Shown: positions 19,752 to 20,980 of the stretch, one piece after another | Layout: every line of letters begins with the position of its first letter | Numbering within the stretch: position 1 is the first letter of the stretch | Assembly (NCBI GenBank): GCA_030463445.1 | Contig: JAQGFW010001097.1 | Span: 1-20,980 of the forward strand | Direction of reading: 5' to 3' | DNA length: 20,980 nucleotides | DNA from: Euplotes aediculatus | Lineage: Eukaryota > Ciliophora > Spirotrichea > Euplotida > Euplotidae | Notes under the pieces: generated by a model | Database searches by the model: none | The model's input: the letters and a program-made list of their open reading frames with translations, nothing else | Told to the model about the DNA's origin: nothing | Translations under genes and position numbers: made by a program

Positions 19752-20895
19752 CTAAGGCGTGTTTAATTTATTATTGTGATGCTGATTATTCAAAGATTTA
19801 AAATTTAGTCAAATTATTATATAATTGAGGATGTAGCATAAAATAATGCTTATTAAAATAATCAAGAAAACTCTTACATGTTGCTGAATGATTGCTGTTT
19901 TTGCTAGACTTTTAAAGTTGTTCTGGAGTTCATTAATTTTATTTCAGAGTCTGTGTAGGTATTTTTCATAATTCTAATGTTTTTCCATAAATTTCTTTTT
20001 GAACTAGATAGGATTGACTTTGTTTGGCCTCTTCTTTGCTTTGATTTAATATTCCACTCCAATTTAAAATTGTCTTTAGCTTAAATTCTATTTCTGAATT
20101 CATACTTGCTTCAAAAATAAGTTTCAATATTTGAAAAATGCTCTCCACTCATTTATCAGAATAAATTTTAATATAAGATAAAGGCTCATATCTTAGAATC
20201 ATATCAGTTTTAGCTTCACTTGTAATAACTTGGTTTGCCTTATTAGTCATTTCATTCAAAGTGCTCTTGAGATTATCATATTCTTTATCTAGTTGATTCT
20301 TAACTTTTTTAAATGTAGATTTATCAAAACTCTCTTTTTCAACTTCTAAGTACTTCATTTGCTCTTGAAGTATGATGAGCAATTTCTCTAATGATTCTAG
20401 AGTAAATATATCTTTTTTTAGCTCACTCTCCAGTTCGATCATACTTTTAAGTGCTAAATAAGGAGATTTTGAATGAAATTCTCAATAAAGTTCATCTTGA
20501 GAGTCGTCATCATATTTATTGCACATAATCGCCTTTTGATCTCAAGGAAACTGTGTGCACATCAACCTATCAAATCCGATCTTAATATTTTTAATAATAT
20601 CCTTAACATCTCATAATTTATTAGTAATCTCAACATTATAAACAGTTGCATCAAGAACCTCAATTAGATCAATATTTTTAATGGACATTAGATCCTTAGT
20701 TTTTTCTTCGTCAAAGATTGTTTCTCTTAACGACTCGTCTAACCATTGCAATTTTTCAATTGCATTTTTGACAGTTTTTACGCTAAATGGTATCAATATC
20801 GGTTTGTCTTGCTCTTTACTTTTATAATATTTTGCCTTTATAATAGAATCCTCCTTATTATTGCTTGACTTGCCTATCACTATGTTTCCTCCCAT
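19752..20895 (-). CDS. Right-end subtelomeric gene: B-box-like Cys/His cluster, coiled coil, C-terminal hydrophobic segment; +1 frameshift
   Basis: With TGA as Cys the frame runs from ATG 20895 through five TGA codons (residues 95, 118, 138, 249, 310) to AAA-TAA at 19944-19939. A +1 shift there opens 62 more codons, to TAG at 19754-19752, giving about 380 residues. The left-end copy is homologous on both sides of the shift. Residues 113-141 hold C-x4-C-x6-C-x12-C-x2-H, spaced identically in the left copy. This suggests a small zinc-binding domain, loosely like a B-box. Residues about 150-220 form a coiled coil (LKKDIFTLESLEKLLIILQE). Residues 341-363 (VRVFLIILISIILCYILNY) look like a membrane anchor, unless the GTAAGA at its start is an intron donor. 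The order recalls RBCC/TRIM proteins without a RING. The function is unknown. The start lies 57 bases from the telomere. Confidence 0.85.
19939..19944 (-). promoter_or_regulatory. +1 programmed frameshift site AAA-TAA
   Basis: CTG AAA TAA AAT TAA interrupts the frame. Skipping one T gives CTG AAA (T) AAA ATT AAT GAA CTC CAG, encoding LKKINELQN. The left-end copy reads LKKMKELQN at the same place in one continuous frame with no stop. AAA-TAA is the motif most often reported at +1 frameshift sites in Euplotes. The shift is inferred from homology, not measured. Confidence 0.85.
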
Positions 20896-20927
20896 GATTG
20901 ATTAAATTTATTAATAATATAAATGTA

Positions 20928-20937
20928 AGTTTCGACA
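20928..20937 (-). other. Chromosome-breakage element (E-Cbs-like), right end
   Basis: On the minus strand TGTCGAAACT fits HATTGAAaHH at eight of ten positions, core TCGAA. The core starts exactly 17 bases inside the telomere, mirroring the left end. Confidence 0.65.
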
Positions 20938-20939
20938 CT

Positions 20940-20947
20940 CTTATATA
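20940..20947 (-). promoter_or_regulatory. TATA-like box of the right terminal gene
   Basis: TATATAAG on the minus strand lies 45 bases before the ATG at 20895 and matches TTTATAAG at the left end in position. Both ends then continue with GAAACT and an ATTTATAT block, so the leader itself is conserved. Confidence 0.45.
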
Positions 20948-20952
20948 GTCAC

Positions 20953-20980
20953 GGGGTTTTGGGGTTTTGGGGTTTTGGGG
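20953..20980. repeat. Right telomere, G4T4 repeat, 28 bases
   Basis: The sequence ends with GGGGTTTT three times and GGGG, 28 bases, the exact mirror of the left telomere. The window is therefore a telomere-to-telomere linear chromosome of 20,980 bp. Confidence 0.98.

Noticed and set aside
1-20980. The two ends as terminal inverted repeats of one giant transposon
   Set aside because: The terminal copies are only about half identical in protein and are capped by true telomeres. A diverged subtelomeric gene pair explains them better.

Overview
This window is a complete macronuclear chromosome of a Euplotes-type ciliate. Both ends carry 28 bases of the C4A4/G4T4 telomere repeat, the length typical of Euplotes. 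Exactly 17 bases inside each telomere lies a near match to the Euplotes chromosome-breakage element (core TAGAA on the left, TCGAA on the right, against consensus TTGAA). The genetic code can be read from the sequence itself. The gene at the right end and its decayed relative at the left end align well, and three TGA codons in the right copy face TGC in the left copy, so UGA means cysteine. The same alignment shows a +1 frameshift at AAA-TAA in the right gene, the shift Euplotes is known for. Frames broken at TGA in a standard translation were therefore re-read with TGA as Cys.

Layout. Positions 1-82: telomere, breakage element, TATA-like promoter. 83-1048: decayed left-end gene (+). 1340-1783: 3' part of a MORN-repeat gene (-). 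2259-4960: purine-rich, broken, coding-like DNA that includes a LINE reverse-transcriptase remnant. 4960-6500: AT-rich DNA. 6560-7600: a decayed but clear IS630/Tc1/mariner transposase (+). 8176-8843: an unrecognised broken gene (+). 8850-13550: mostly AT-rich DNA with a hairpin-forming inverted repeat (9771-9848), two coding-like scraps and one possible exon (12793-12970, -). 13554-14456: a gene with an open 155-codon helix-turn-helix segment (+). About 15640-16860: fossil of an element with a retroviral-type integrase. 17018-17180: degenerate 21-base tandem repeats. 17590-18430: a second, more decayed Tc1/mariner transposase. 18430-19750: AT-rich DNA. 19752-20895: the right-end gene (-), intact once the Euplotes code and one +1 frameshift are applied. 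20896-20980: promoter, breakage element and telomere.

How the parts relate. The only gene that looks whole is the right-end one. It encodes about 380 residues: a Cys/His cluster resembling a B-box, a long coiled coil and a hydrophobic C-terminal segment. The two terminal genes face inward and start 54 and 57 bases from their telomeres, so the chromosome ends look like copies of one subtelomeric gene module. Between them lie mainly remains of mobile elements, which is unusual because ciliate macronuclear development normally removes such DNA. No rRNA, tRNA or CRISPR feature was seen.
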